The notes under the pieces are model-generated. The model saw only the letters and a program-made list of their open reading frames with translations. It had not been told where the DNA came from and made no database searches. Positions 6,901 to 13,156 of a stretch of 14,056 nt of DNA are shown here, in pieces. The position numbers were made by a program, and so were the translations under genes. This DNA is from Bacillota bacterium (GTDB lineage Bacteria > Bacillota > Dethiobacteria > DTU022). Numbering within the stretch: the stretch's first letter is position 1; each line of letters begins with the position of its first letter. The stretch covers positions 1 through 14,056 of the forward strand of contig JAAZIG010000244.1 in the NCBI GenBank assembly GCA_012510325.1, written 5' to 3'.

Positions 6901-6969
6901 GAAAGCTACCTCCTGCCGGCGGCAGTTAATGCCTTCTAATTCGTTAACAGGAGAACAATATCCTGCCCC

Positions 6970-9381
6970 TTAGCGGCGCAGTACGGCCCCAAGTTTGGCC
7001 AGCGCCTCCTCGATCCGCGAGTGAGCGGCGCTGATCTCTGATTCGGTGAGCGTTCTGTCGGGATGACGGTAGGTCACGGTAAATGCAAGGCTGCGGCCGT
7101 CTCCCGGAATCTGCGCCCCCTCATACAGATCAAATAGAAGAACTTTCTCCACCAGTCCTCCTCCCGCTTCATAAATACTGCGCTGCGCTTCAGCCGCAGA
7201 GAGCGATCGCGGAGCGACCACGGCGATATCGCGCAGCCCGGCCGGAAAACGCGGCAGCGGCGCCACGTGCGGAACCGGCCGGGCTTTCTCCAGGAGCAGC
7301 TCCAGATCCAGCTCGGCGACGGCCGCCGGCTGAGGATAGTCCCATATTTCCGCCACTTGCGGCCGCAGTTCGCCCAGGAAACCGGCCTCCTCCCCCGCGA
7401 TGACGACAGCCGCACCCCGGGCGGGATGCAGAAACGGTCGCTCCACCGGAACGTATTCCGCCTCCGCTATGCCCAAACGGCGGAGCAGGGCCTCGACGGC
7501 CCCCTTCACCACGAAGAAACCGGCCGGCTGCGAGGCGGTATGCCAGTTTGGCGAAGGCAGCTGCCCCGTCGCTCCCAGGGAGAGGCGCACCTTCTCCCGA
7601 GGCAGCTCTGCCAGCGGAAGCCGCCGCGGCAGGTAAACGGCACCGATCTCGAAGAGAAGCTGATCCATCTCGCGATGGTAAAAATTATCCTGCATCGTTT
7701 TCAGCAGCCCCGGCAACAGGGTGGTGCGCATGATGCTCTGCTCTTCAGAAAGACGGTTGTGCAGAGAAATCGCCTGCAGGCGGCGGTCCTCCTCCGGCAG
7801 CTGCAGGGTGCGCAGCGCTCTCGGGCTGATAAAGGAGTAGGTGATGATCTCGTTAAAACCGCAGGCGATGAGGGTCTCCCGGGAGAGCCCCTGCAGCCTC
7901 TCCGGCAGCTCCTCCCGGCTTTCCAAGAGCTCGCCGCGCGGCAGGGTTGCCGGTATTTTGTCATAACCATACAGACGGGCCACCTCTTCGATGAGATCCT
8001 CCTCCAATGAGATATCGTTGCGCCGCAGAGGGATCGTCACCGCCAGGCGGCGGCCCTCTTCGCCGGTGGAGAAGCCCAGGCGTTTCAAGATCGTCCTGAC
8101 CTCGTCCCGGGGGATCTCCACCCCGAGAACCTCGTTGATCCGGTGCGGACGCACCGAGACCCGCCGCGGCCGGGAAGGAGCGGGGTTGCTGTCAAGAAGC
8201 CCCCGCAACACCTTGCCGCCGGCCAGCTCCGAGAAGAGCAGCGCCGCCCGACCGGAGGCTTCAGCGACCCAGTCCGGGTTTACCCCCCGCTCAAAGCGCT
8301 TCGAGGCCTCGGAGGGGATATTGTAGCGGCCGGCGGTGCGGCGGGTGCTGACGGGGTCAAAAAGCGCCGCCTCCAGCAGGACCGCCCTCGTCGAGGGGTT
8401 GATCTCGGTGCTCTCGCCCCCCATGACTCCGCCGAGAGCCACCGCTCCGGCGGTGTCGGCGATAACGAGCACCTCCTCAGCCAAAGCTCTCTCGTTTCCG
8501 TCGAGGGTGACCAGCACCTCCCCCGGCCGGCCGCGGCGTACAATAATCTCCCCGCCCCGGGTCAGGTTGAAGTCGAAGGCGTGCAGCGGCTGACCGTATT
8601 CCCACATCACATAGTTGGTTATGTCAACCACATTGTTGATCGGACGCATCCCCGATTTGAGCAGGCGCAGCTGCAGCCACAGGGGCGACTCTCCCACGGT
8701 GATATCTTCGATTACCCGGGCTGTGTAGCGGGAACAGAGAGCCGGCTCCTGCACATTCACCCGCAACAGGGCGGCGGCATCCCGGGAGCTCTCCCGGGGC
8801 ACCGCCGGCGGATGCTTTACCGCAGCGCCGGTGAGGGCCGCAACCTCATAGGCCGCCCCCAACAGCCCCAGACAATCGGCCCGGTTTGGAGTCAGATCCA
8901 GGATCAGGATGCGATCGTCAAGCTCAAGAGCTTCGCCCAGGGCAGCGCCAGGCAGCGCTGCCGGATCGAGAAGCAAAACACCTTCGGGGGAGCCGATCTC
9001 CAGACCGAGCTCTTCCCCGGAGCAGAGCATCCCCTCGGAAAGAACCCCCTCGATCTCGAGCGCCTCAAGAAGGCCTCTTCCCGGAAGGACCGCTCCGGGA
9101 AGGGCCAGGGGCACCTTCTTTCCGGCAGCGATATTGCGGGCGCCGCAAACCACCTGCCGGTGAGCGCCTCCCCCGGCGTTTACCGTGGCCACCAGTAGCC
9201 TGCGGTTCTGCGGATGTTCCTCCAGCGTGATGATCTCACCCACCACCACCTTGGCGGGAGCTGCGGCGGGCCGCTCAACCGCCTCCACTTCAATCCCCGC
9301 CAGGGTGAGCCTGTCGGCAAGTTCCTCCGCCGGCAGCTCCAGTTCGATATATTCTTTCAGCCAGTTATATGCAATACGCAT
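6970..9381 (-). CDS. pheT: Phenylalanyl-tRNA synthetase beta subunit
   Basis: 803 residues, full length for the large bacterial beta subunit. Domains in order: N-terminal helix and EMAP-like tRNA-binding fold (about 40-150, with VVVGEII and EGVLSEGMLCSGEELGL), B3/B4 editing domain (about 215-385, RPINNVVDITNYVMWEYGQPLHAFD), B5 DNA-binding-like domain (about 405-475), a class II-like core without catalysis (about 490-690) and a C-terminal ferredoxin-like anticodon-binding domain (about 708-802, PLPRFPAGLRDIAVV). The alpha2-beta2 enzyme charges tRNA-Phe; the beta subunit edits Tyr-tRNA-Phe and binds tRNA. ATG with GGGAGGG about 9 nt upstream, 41 bp after pheS, so co-transcribed and under the same T-box. 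Confidence 0.98.
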   Translation of the reverse strand: MRIAYNWLKEYIELELPAEELADRLTLAGIEVEAVERPAAAPAKVVVGEIITLEEHPQNRRLLVATVNAGGGAHRQVVCGARNIAAGKKVPLALPGAVLPGRGLLEALEIEGVLSEGMLCSGEELGLEIGSPEGVLLLDPAALPGAALGEALELDDRILILDLTPNRADCLGLLGAAYEVAALTGAAVKHPPAVPRESSRDAAALLRVNVQEPALCSRYTARVIEDITVGESPLWLQLRLLKSGMRPINNVVDITNYVMWEYGQPLHAFDFNLTRGGEIIVRRGRPGEVLVTLDGNERALAEEVLVIADTAGAVALGGVMGGESTEINPSTRAVLLEAALFDPVSTRRTAGRYNIPSEASKRFERGVNPDWVAEASGRAALLFSELAGGKVLRGLLDSNPAPSRPRRVSVRPHRINEVLGVEIPRDEVRTILKRLGFSTGEEGRRLAVTIPLRRNDISLEEDLIEEVARLYGYDKIPATLPRGELLESREELPERLQGLSRETLIACGFNEIITYSFISPRALRTLQLPEEDRRLQAISLHNRLSEEQSIMRTTLLPGLLKTMQDNFYHREMDQLLFEIGAVYLPRRLPLAELPREKVRLSLGATGQLPSPNWHTASQPAGFFVVKGAVEALLRRLGIAEAEYVPVERPFLHPARGAAVVIAGEEAGFLGELRPQVAEIWDYPQPAAVAELDLELLLEKARPVPHVAPLPRFPAGLRDIAVVAPRSLSAAEAQRSIYEAGGGLVEKVLLFDLYEGAQIPGDGRSLAFTVTYRHPDRTLTESEISAAHSRIEEALAKLGAVLRR

Positions 9382-9422
9382 CTACCGTATCCCTCCCGTC
9401 AACTAGATCCGGCGTCGCCATC

Positions 9423-10448
9423 TTAACGAAACTGCCTTAAAAATCGCAGATTGTTGGAGAAAAGCAGGCGCAGATCATCGATCCCGTATTTCAGCATGGC
9501 GATGCGCTCAACCCCCATCCCGAAGGCAAAGCCGGTCACATCTTCAGGGTCGTAGCCGCTGATTTCAAGCACCCGGGGATGGACCATGCCGCAGCCGAGA
9601 ATCTCCAGCCAGCCGGACTGGCCGCAGACCCGGCAGCCCTTGCCGCCGCAGATGATACAGGCGATATCCACCTCGGCACTGGGCTCGGTGAAGGGGAAGA
9701 AGCTGGGGCGCAGGCGAATGCGCTGCCCCTGATCGAACATCTCCCGGGCAAAAACCAGAAGCGTCCCTTTCAGATCGGCAAAGGTAACGCCGCGGTCGAC
9801 CGCCAGCCCCTCCACCTGGTGAAACATCGGTGAATGGGTGGCATCGTCATCGCGGCGGTAGACCTTACCCGGCGCAATGATCCGCACCGGCAGGCGGGGG
9901 GCCTGCTTTTCCATGACCCGCACCTGAACCGGCGAAGTATGCGTCCGCAGCAGGATCTGGGGCGTGAAATAGAACGAGTCGTGCATATCCCTTGCCGGAT
10001 GATCCGGGGGCAGGTTCAGCGCCTCAAAATTGTAGTAGTCGCTTTCGATTTCCGGTCCCCTGGCCACCTGGAATCCGAGGCCGGTGAAGATCGCGGTGAT
10101 CTCCTCCAATACCAGGGTTAGCGGGTGCTTCCGCCCGAGATTGAAGGGAGCGCCTGGCAGAGTGACATCGATGCGCTCCTTCTCCCGGGCCGACCCCGCA
10201 AAAGCATCCTGCAGCGCCGCCTCCTTGCGGCCGAGCAGCTCCTCCAGCCTTTTCCGGAGAGCGTTCGCTCTTTTGCCGGCGGCGGGCCTTCTATCCGGCG
10301 CCAGCTCCCCCATGCGGCGAAGGAGCGCCGTGAGCTGCCCCTTTTTCCCGAGATAGCGCAGCCGCAGCTCCCTTAACGTCTCCAGATCCGTTGCTTCCTC
10401 GATTGTCCGGACAGCGGTTTCACCCAGTTCGCCAATTTTCTCCAACAT
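9423..10448 (-). CDS. pheS: Phenylalanyl-tRNA synthetase alpha subunit
   Basis: 341 residues, as in other bacteria. An N-terminal coiled-coil arm (about 1-90) precedes a class II aminoacylation core: motif 1 around HPLTLVLEEITAIF to GPEIES (108-136), FNFEALNLP-type segment YYNFEALNLPPDHPARDMH (138-156), motif 2 GKVYRRDDDATHSPMFHQVEG (split here as 194-203 and 204-214) and motif 3 GFAFGMGVERIAMLKYGI (306-323). Four cysteines (C264, C267, C272, C275) form a CxxC-x4-CxxC pair as in many relatives. The catalytic subunit makes phenylalanyl-adenylate and charges tRNA-Phe with PheT. The ATG has AAAGGAG about 10 nt upstream and lies just past the T-box terminator, so expression should rise when uncharged tRNA-Phe accumulates. 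Confidence 0.98.
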   Translation of the reverse strand: MLEKIGELGETAVRTIEEATDLETLRELRLRYLGKKGQLTALLRRMGELAPDRRPAAGKRANALRKRLEELLGRKEAALQDAFAGSAREKERIDVTLPGAPFNLGRKHPLTLVLEEITAIFTGLGFQVARGPEIESDYYNFEALNLPPDHPARDMHDSFYFTPQILLRTHTSPVQVRVMEKQAPRLPVRIIAPGKVYRRDDDATHSPMFHQVEGLAVDRGVTFADLKGTLLVFAREMFDQGQRIRLRPSFFPFTEPSAEVDIACIICGGKGCRVCGQSGWLEILGCGMVHPRVLEISGYDPEDVTGFAFGMGVERIAMLKYGIDDLRLLFSNNLRFLRQFR

Positions 10449-10474
10449 CGCCCTGACGCTCCTTTCTTTTTCCT

Positions 10475-10504
10475 AAAAAAAAACCTTCGTCCCTGGGACG
10501 AAAG
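10475..10504 (-). terminator. T-box-controlled intrinsic terminator before pheS
   Basis: Minus strand CTTTCGTCCC pairs with GGGACGAAGG around a single A and is followed by nine T residues. It ends 27 bp before the pheS ATG and 7 nt after the T-box sequence, so the antiterminator and this stem compete. Confidence 0.93.
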
Positions 10505-10730
10505 CTTCCTTCCGCGGTACCACCCACCTTAGCCGCAATTCGGCTCCGCTCTAATCGATAACGGGATCATCCGTCGCCGCCTACTGGGCTGCCGGCAGCC
10601 GTTCAGCGCGAGGCTCGGGAGTGAAAATTCAGCGGGCGGCGCCGGATTGGACTTGCAGTCAAGGTCCCCTCTCCCTGGACGGCCCGTAATCCCTCTTACT
10701 GCTCTCCTTCATCACCTGAACAAAATATTT
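10475..10730 (-). ncRNA. T-box leader of pheST, Phe (UUC) specifier
   Basis: On the minus strand the T-box sequence AAGGTGGGTGGTACCGCGG (10530-10512) is followed by an intrinsic terminator in front of pheS. Stem I shows AGTAAGAGG near its 5' side (about 10700), and the specifier loop GAATTTTCAC contains TTC at 10625-10623 followed by A, the usual purine after the codon. TTC decodes Phe, matching the downstream pheST. Uncharged tRNA-Phe would pair with the specifier through its anticodon and with TGGT-type bases of the T-box through its 3' end, favouring the antiterminator. The leader is about 255 nt from the predicted start site, a normal size for this class. Confidence 0.93.
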
Positions 10731-10736
10731 ACGTGC

Positions 10737-10765
10737 ATTATAGCACACCGCCGCCCTAAAAACAA
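10737..10765 (-). promoter_or_regulatory. Promoter of the pheST T-box transcript
   Basis: Minus strand TATAAT (10742-10737) preceded by TGC gives an extended -10. TTGTTT (10765-10760) lies at a 17-bp spacing as a weak -35. The expected start, near 10730, is just upstream of T-box stem I. Confidence 0.75.
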
Positions 10766-10801
10766 TCAACGGAAAAAGGCAATTGCAAGCCCGAAACAGC
10801 A

Positions 10802-10818
10802 CCGGGAAAGACCCCGGC
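10802..10818 (-). terminator. Possible weak terminator after the ysgA-like gene
   Basis: On the minus strand CCGGG and CCCGG form a 5-bp stem 33 bp past the stop of the methyltransferase gene. It is followed by TGCTGTTTCGGG, which is only partly T-rich. It sits between this gene and the pheST promoter, a sensible place for a transcript end, but the signal is poor. Confidence 0.3.
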
Positions 10819-10849
10819 AACACCTGCTGACCCGCGGCATTCGGGAGCC

Positions 10850-11671
10850 CTAGAGCTGCCCGGTGCGCTGGCGAAGAGCCTCATAGATGATCACTGCAGC
10901 GGCGACGGCGGCATTGAGGGAATCCAGGGAAGAAAACTGAGGGATAGAAACCGGGAAATCGGCGGCGGCAACGAGCTCTTGCGAGAGGCCGCGGCTTTCA
11001 CTCCCGATGAGGACGGCAATATTCTTGCGGTAATCGATCTCCCAAAAACTGCGCCCCCCCCGGGGCTGGGCGGCGACAACAGCGATCCCCTGTTCCTGCA
11101 TCTGTTTCAACAACTCCAGCGGCTCCGCTGCCTTCACCGGCGGCAGATGAAACAGGGCTCCGGCGGATGAGCGCAGCGCCTTGGGGCTGTACGGATCGAC
11201 GCATCCGGGGCCGTAAAAAAGGCCCTCCACCCCCGCCGCGGCGGCGGTGCGGACGATAGTGCCCATATTCCCCGGATCCTGCAGCCGATCCAGAATAATC
11301 GCCAGGGAAAGCTCTTTGGGCAAGGGGAAGGTCAAAACAGGTTCCTGAAACGGGATTATCGCGGCGATCTCCTGCGGGGTTTCCGTATCGGTCAGCCGGG
11401 CGAAAAGCGACGGCGGCAGCAGGCAGCACCTGCTCGGCTCCGGCACGGCGGCGCAGATTGCCTTCCCGCCTTCTTCCAGATACCGCCGGGTGAGAAAGAG
11501 CACCTCGGGGCGCAGCCCCGCTGCCAGGGCCTCCGCGATCAGGAAGGGGCCCTCCAGCGCCAGTTTGCCGGCGGATCGGCGCTGTTTGCGGCTGCCGGCG
11601 AGGCGCCGGTATTCCTTGATCTGGGGGTTGCTGCTGCTGTGAATCTCCAGAAAACGCAAACTGGATCTCAT
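10850..11671 (-). CDS. ysgA: TrmH/SpoU-family 23S rRNA 2'-O-methyltransferase (YsgA-like)
   Basis: 273 residues from the ATG at 11671. An N-terminal substrate-binding part (about 1-105, with NPQIKEYRRLAGSRKQR and LALEGPFLIAEAL) precedes a SPOUT catalytic domain: motif 1 DRLQDPGNMGTIVRTAAAAG (128-147), motif 2 IGSESRGLS (222-230) and motif 3 IPQFSSLDSLNAAVAAA (243-259). These bind S-adenosylmethionine in the trefoil knot and methylate a ribose 2'-OH. The position directly upstream of pheST matches Bacillus subtilis ysgA, reported to act on 23S rRNA; the target base here is inference. The frame stays open to an ATG at 11758, but that start lacks a ribosome binding site and adds 29 non-conserved residues. 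The chosen ATG has only AGG adjacent to it, yet forms an ATGA overlap with a possible upstream mini-ORF. Confidence 0.93.
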   Translation of the reverse strand: MRSSLRFLEIHSSSNPQIKEYRRLAGSRKQRRSAGKLALEGPFLIAEALAAGLRPEVLFLTRRYLEEGGKAICAAVPEPSRCCLLPPSLFARLTDTETPQEIAAIIPFQEPVLTFPLPKELSLAIILDRLQDPGNMGTIVRTAAAAGVEGLFYGPGCVDPYSPKALRSSAGALFHLPPVKAAEPLELLKQMQEQGIAVVAAQPRGGRSFWEIDYRKNIAVLIGSESRGLSQELVAAADFPVSIPQFSSLDSLNAAVAAAVIIYEALRQRTGQL

Positions 11672-11823
11672 CCTGACGCTGCCATCTGCCGCTCCGGGCT
11701 CCGGACTGCCGGCGAAGTGCCAGCAGCGGAGCGGAAAAAGCCGGCTCCCCCCGCACATGAGGCCGGGCCGGGGCCGGTTCTAAAAGGCATCTTTTCTGCG
11801 AACAGCGGTAGAAAAGCAAGCAA
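11668..11823 (-). CDS. Possible 51-codon mini-ORF coupled to ysgA
   Basis: A TTG at 11823-11821 lies 6 nt after a strong GGAGGT (11835-11830). The reading frame runs 51 codons and stops with TGA sharing an ATGA with the ysgA start. The peptide (MLAFLPLFAEKMPFRT then Gly/Ala/Ser/Pro-rich) resembles no family I know. It may be a leader whose translation feeds the weakly signalled ysgA start, or the GGAGGT may be chance. No other gene is seen in the 186-bp gap, which also holds a 7-bp stem CTTTTCT/AGAAAAG (11791-11816). Confidence 0.3.
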   Translation of the reverse strand: MLAFLPLFAEKMPFRTGPGPASCAGGAGFFRSAAGTSPAVRSPERQMAASG

Positions 11824-11837
11824 TATTTTACCTCCGG

Positions 11838-11867
11838 AAAAAAAGGACGCCACCGGATCAGGTGTGC
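11838..11867 (-). terminator. Possible weak terminator overlapping the rplT stop
   Basis: On the minus strand GC-A-CACC pairs with GGTGGC (one bulged A) around TGATCC, which contains the rplT stop. After GTCC come seven T residues. The stem is short and the T-run is 4 nt away, so termination would be partial. That would lower ysgA expression relative to the ribosomal genes. Confidence 0.35.
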
Positions 11868-12211
11868 TCTTTGGCCACCTGGACAAGGCGGTTGAAACCG
11901 TCCGCATCGTGAACCGCCATCTCGGCGAGCATTTTCCGGTTGATCTCGATATCGGCCTTTTTCAGACCGTTGATAAAGCGGCTGTACGAAAGGCCGTTGG
12001 AGCGGGCCGCGGCATTGATCCGGGTAATCCAGAGCCTGCGAAAATCTCTTTTCCGCTGCCGACGGTCCCGGTAAGCATAGAAGAGCGACTTCATCACCTG
12101 CTGGTTGGCCACCCGGTATGACCTGCTCTTGCCGCCGTAATATCCTTTGGCCAGCTTCATCACTTTTTTGCGCCTCTGGTGGGCAACGGGTCCTCGTTTT
12201 ACTCGGGGCAT
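11858..12211 (-). CDS. rplT: Ribosomal protein L20
   Basis: 117 residues, the standard length. It begins MPRVKRGPVAHQRRKKVMKL, with KGYYGGKSRSYRVANQQVMK (22-41), RDRRQRKRDFRRLWITRINA (48-67) and GLSYSRFINGLKKA (73-86), all diagnostic for L20. The basic N-terminal extension binds 23S rRNA domain I and helps early 50S assembly. In Bacillota L20 also represses its own operon by binding the infC leader, and such a leader is seen at 12985-13120. AGGAGGT lies about 8 nt upstream of the ATG; the gap after rpmI is 21 bp. Confidence 0.99.
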   Translation of the reverse strand: MPRVKRGPVAHQRRKKVMKLAKGYYGGKSRSYRVANQQVMKSLFYAYRDRRQRKRDFRRLWITRINAAARSNGLSYSRFINGLKKADIEINRKMLAEMAVHDADGFNRLVQVAKEHT

Positions 12212-12232
12212 GATCAGGACCTCCTTTCTCGA

Positions 12233-12424
12233 TTAGGGCAATAGCTGATCGATTCGCTTGTAATCGGAAGCGCTGACCGTTGTTGACCGGCGCAGCCTTC
12301 TTTTGCGGCGGGCGGTTTTTTTCGAGAGGAGATGGCTGCCATAAGCGCGAAAGCGCTTGATCTTCCCCCCCCCGGTTCTGCGGAAACGCTTGGCCGCCCC
12401 CCGGTGAGTTTTCATCTTGGGCAT
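12233..12424 (-). CDS. rpmI: Ribosomal protein L35
   Basis: 63 residues opening MPKMKTHRGAAKRFRRTGGG, then KIKRFRAYGSHLLSKKTARRKRRLRR, an unmistakable L35 sequence (usual size 64-66). It is a small basic 50S protein. The ATG has AAGGAG about 10 nt upstream and lies 20 bp after the infC stop. The infC-rpmI-rplT order is conserved in bacteria. Confidence 0.98.
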   Translation of the reverse strand: MPKMKTHRGAAKRFRRTGGGKIKRFRAYGSHLLSKKTARRKRRLRRSTTVSASDYKRIDQLLP

Positions 12425-12444
12425 TATCCCTGGCTCCTTTTCAA

Positions 12445-12954
12445 CTATTCTTTAGGAGACAAAATCATGGTCATATTGCGTCCTTCAAGCCTGGCCCTGC
12501 GCTCGACAACAGCGCAATCATCGAGAACTTCCGCCAGTTTCCGGCAAAGACCGTAGGCTATATCGGGATGAGCAAGCTCCCGGCCACGAAACATCACCGT
12601 CACCTTGACCTTATCTCCGCCCTCCAGAAAGCGGCGGCTGTTTCTTGCTTTGACGTCAAAGTCGTGCTGCTCGATTTTTGGGCGCATCTTGACCTCTTTG
12701 ATGGTAATCACTTTCTGCTTTTTGCGGGCTTCGCGCTCTTTCTTGCTCTGCTCGTACTTGTATTTGCCGAAATCCATCAACCGGCAAACCGGCGGCCTGG
12801 CCTGAGGGGCCACGTTCACCAAATCCAGCTTTTTGTGCCGGGCGGTGTCGAGCGCCTCGGCAAGGGGCATCACCCCGAGGCGGTCGCCGTTGGCATCGAT
12901 CACAAGCACTTCCCTGGCCCTAATTTGCTCATTGACGAACAAATTTTTGGTAAT
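12445..12954 (-). CDS. infC: Translation initiation factor IF-3, ATT start
   Basis: 169 residues from an ATT start at 12954-12952, which is decoded as Met. The N-domain (FVNEQIRAREVLVIDANGDR, about 6-25) and the linker signature PPVCRLMDFGKYKYEQ (54-69) precede a C-domain with KVTVMFRGRELAHP (117-130). IF-3 keeps 30S subunits free and proofreads the initiator tRNA and start codon. I chose ATT because GGGAGGTG (12968-12961) is 6 nt before it and the protein then begins (M)TKNLFVNEQIR like relatives. The in-frame ATG at 12978 would lie upstream of this ribosome binding site and add MPWREVKK. Rare ATT/ATC starts in infC are known to make IF-3 limit its own translation. Confidence 0.95.
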   Translation of the reverse strand: MTKNLFVNEQIRAREVLVIDANGDRLGVMPLAEALDTARHKKLDLVNVAPQARPPVCRLMDFGKYKYEQSKKEREARKKQKVITIKEVKMRPKIEQHDFDVKARNSRRFLEGGDKVKVTVMFRGRELAHPDIAYGLCRKLAEVLDDCAVVERRARLEGRNMTMILSPKE

Positions 12955-12984
12955 CTTTTTCACCTCCCGCCATGGCATTCCCCC

Positions 12985-13120
12985 GACATTTAACCAAATA
13001 ATATGAGCAGGTCGACAAGCACCTGCTCACCAATCACCAGGTTAGACTGGATAACCCTGGCAGCAGCACTGCAGCGCTCCAGGGTGAGAAGCAGTGGCTT
13101 CTACTTTAACCTTAAGCTCT
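12985..13120 (-). ncRNA. Ribosomal-protein (L20-type) leader of infC-rpmI-rplT
   Basis: The RNA between the infC promoter and infC is highly structured on the minus strand: GAAGC/GCTTC hairpin (13101-13088), a 7-bp ACCCTGG/CCAGGGT stem capped by an AGCGCTGCAGTGCT-type interior (13085-13053), and a terminator hairpin (13028-13005). The 5' arm of the terminator (CAGGT, 13025-13021) can instead pair with ACCTG at 13042-13038, giving an alternative antiterminator. This fits the L20 leader class of Bacillota, where excess L20 promotes termination. The class is assigned from position and layout, not from a covariance search. Confidence 0.72.
12994..13028 (-). terminator. Terminator-like hairpin in the infC leader
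   Basis: Minus strand GAGCAGGT and ACCTGCTC form a perfect 8-bp stem with an 8-nt loop (GCTTGTCG), followed by ATATTATTTGG. The tail is T-rich but broken by A residues, so its efficiency is uncertain. Confidence 0.6.
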
Positions 13121-13126
13121 ATCCGG

Positions 13127-13155
13127 AGCATACCAGATAAAGGTGGTCGGGTCAA
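13127..13155 (-). promoter_or_regulatory. Promoter of infC-rpmI-rplT
   Basis: Minus strand TTGACC (13155-13150), a 17-bp spacer and TATGCT (13132-13127) preceded by TGG make a sigma-A type promoter with extended -10. It begins right after the thrS stop, so infC has its own start of about 165 nt of leader as well as possible read-through from thrS. Confidence 0.78.
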
Positions 13156-13156
13156 A

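Noticed and set aside
6901..6969. Promoter for zapA in the pheT-zapA gap
   Set aside because: A TTGTTC and some AT-rich bases are present, but no -10 box at proper spacing; only a weak CAGGA/TCCTG stem is seen.
10998..11819. 273-codon minus-strand frame overlapping the methyltransferase
   Set aside because: Rich in Arg/Gly/Ala/Pro with no motifs, while the overlapping frame has all SPOUT motifs in order.
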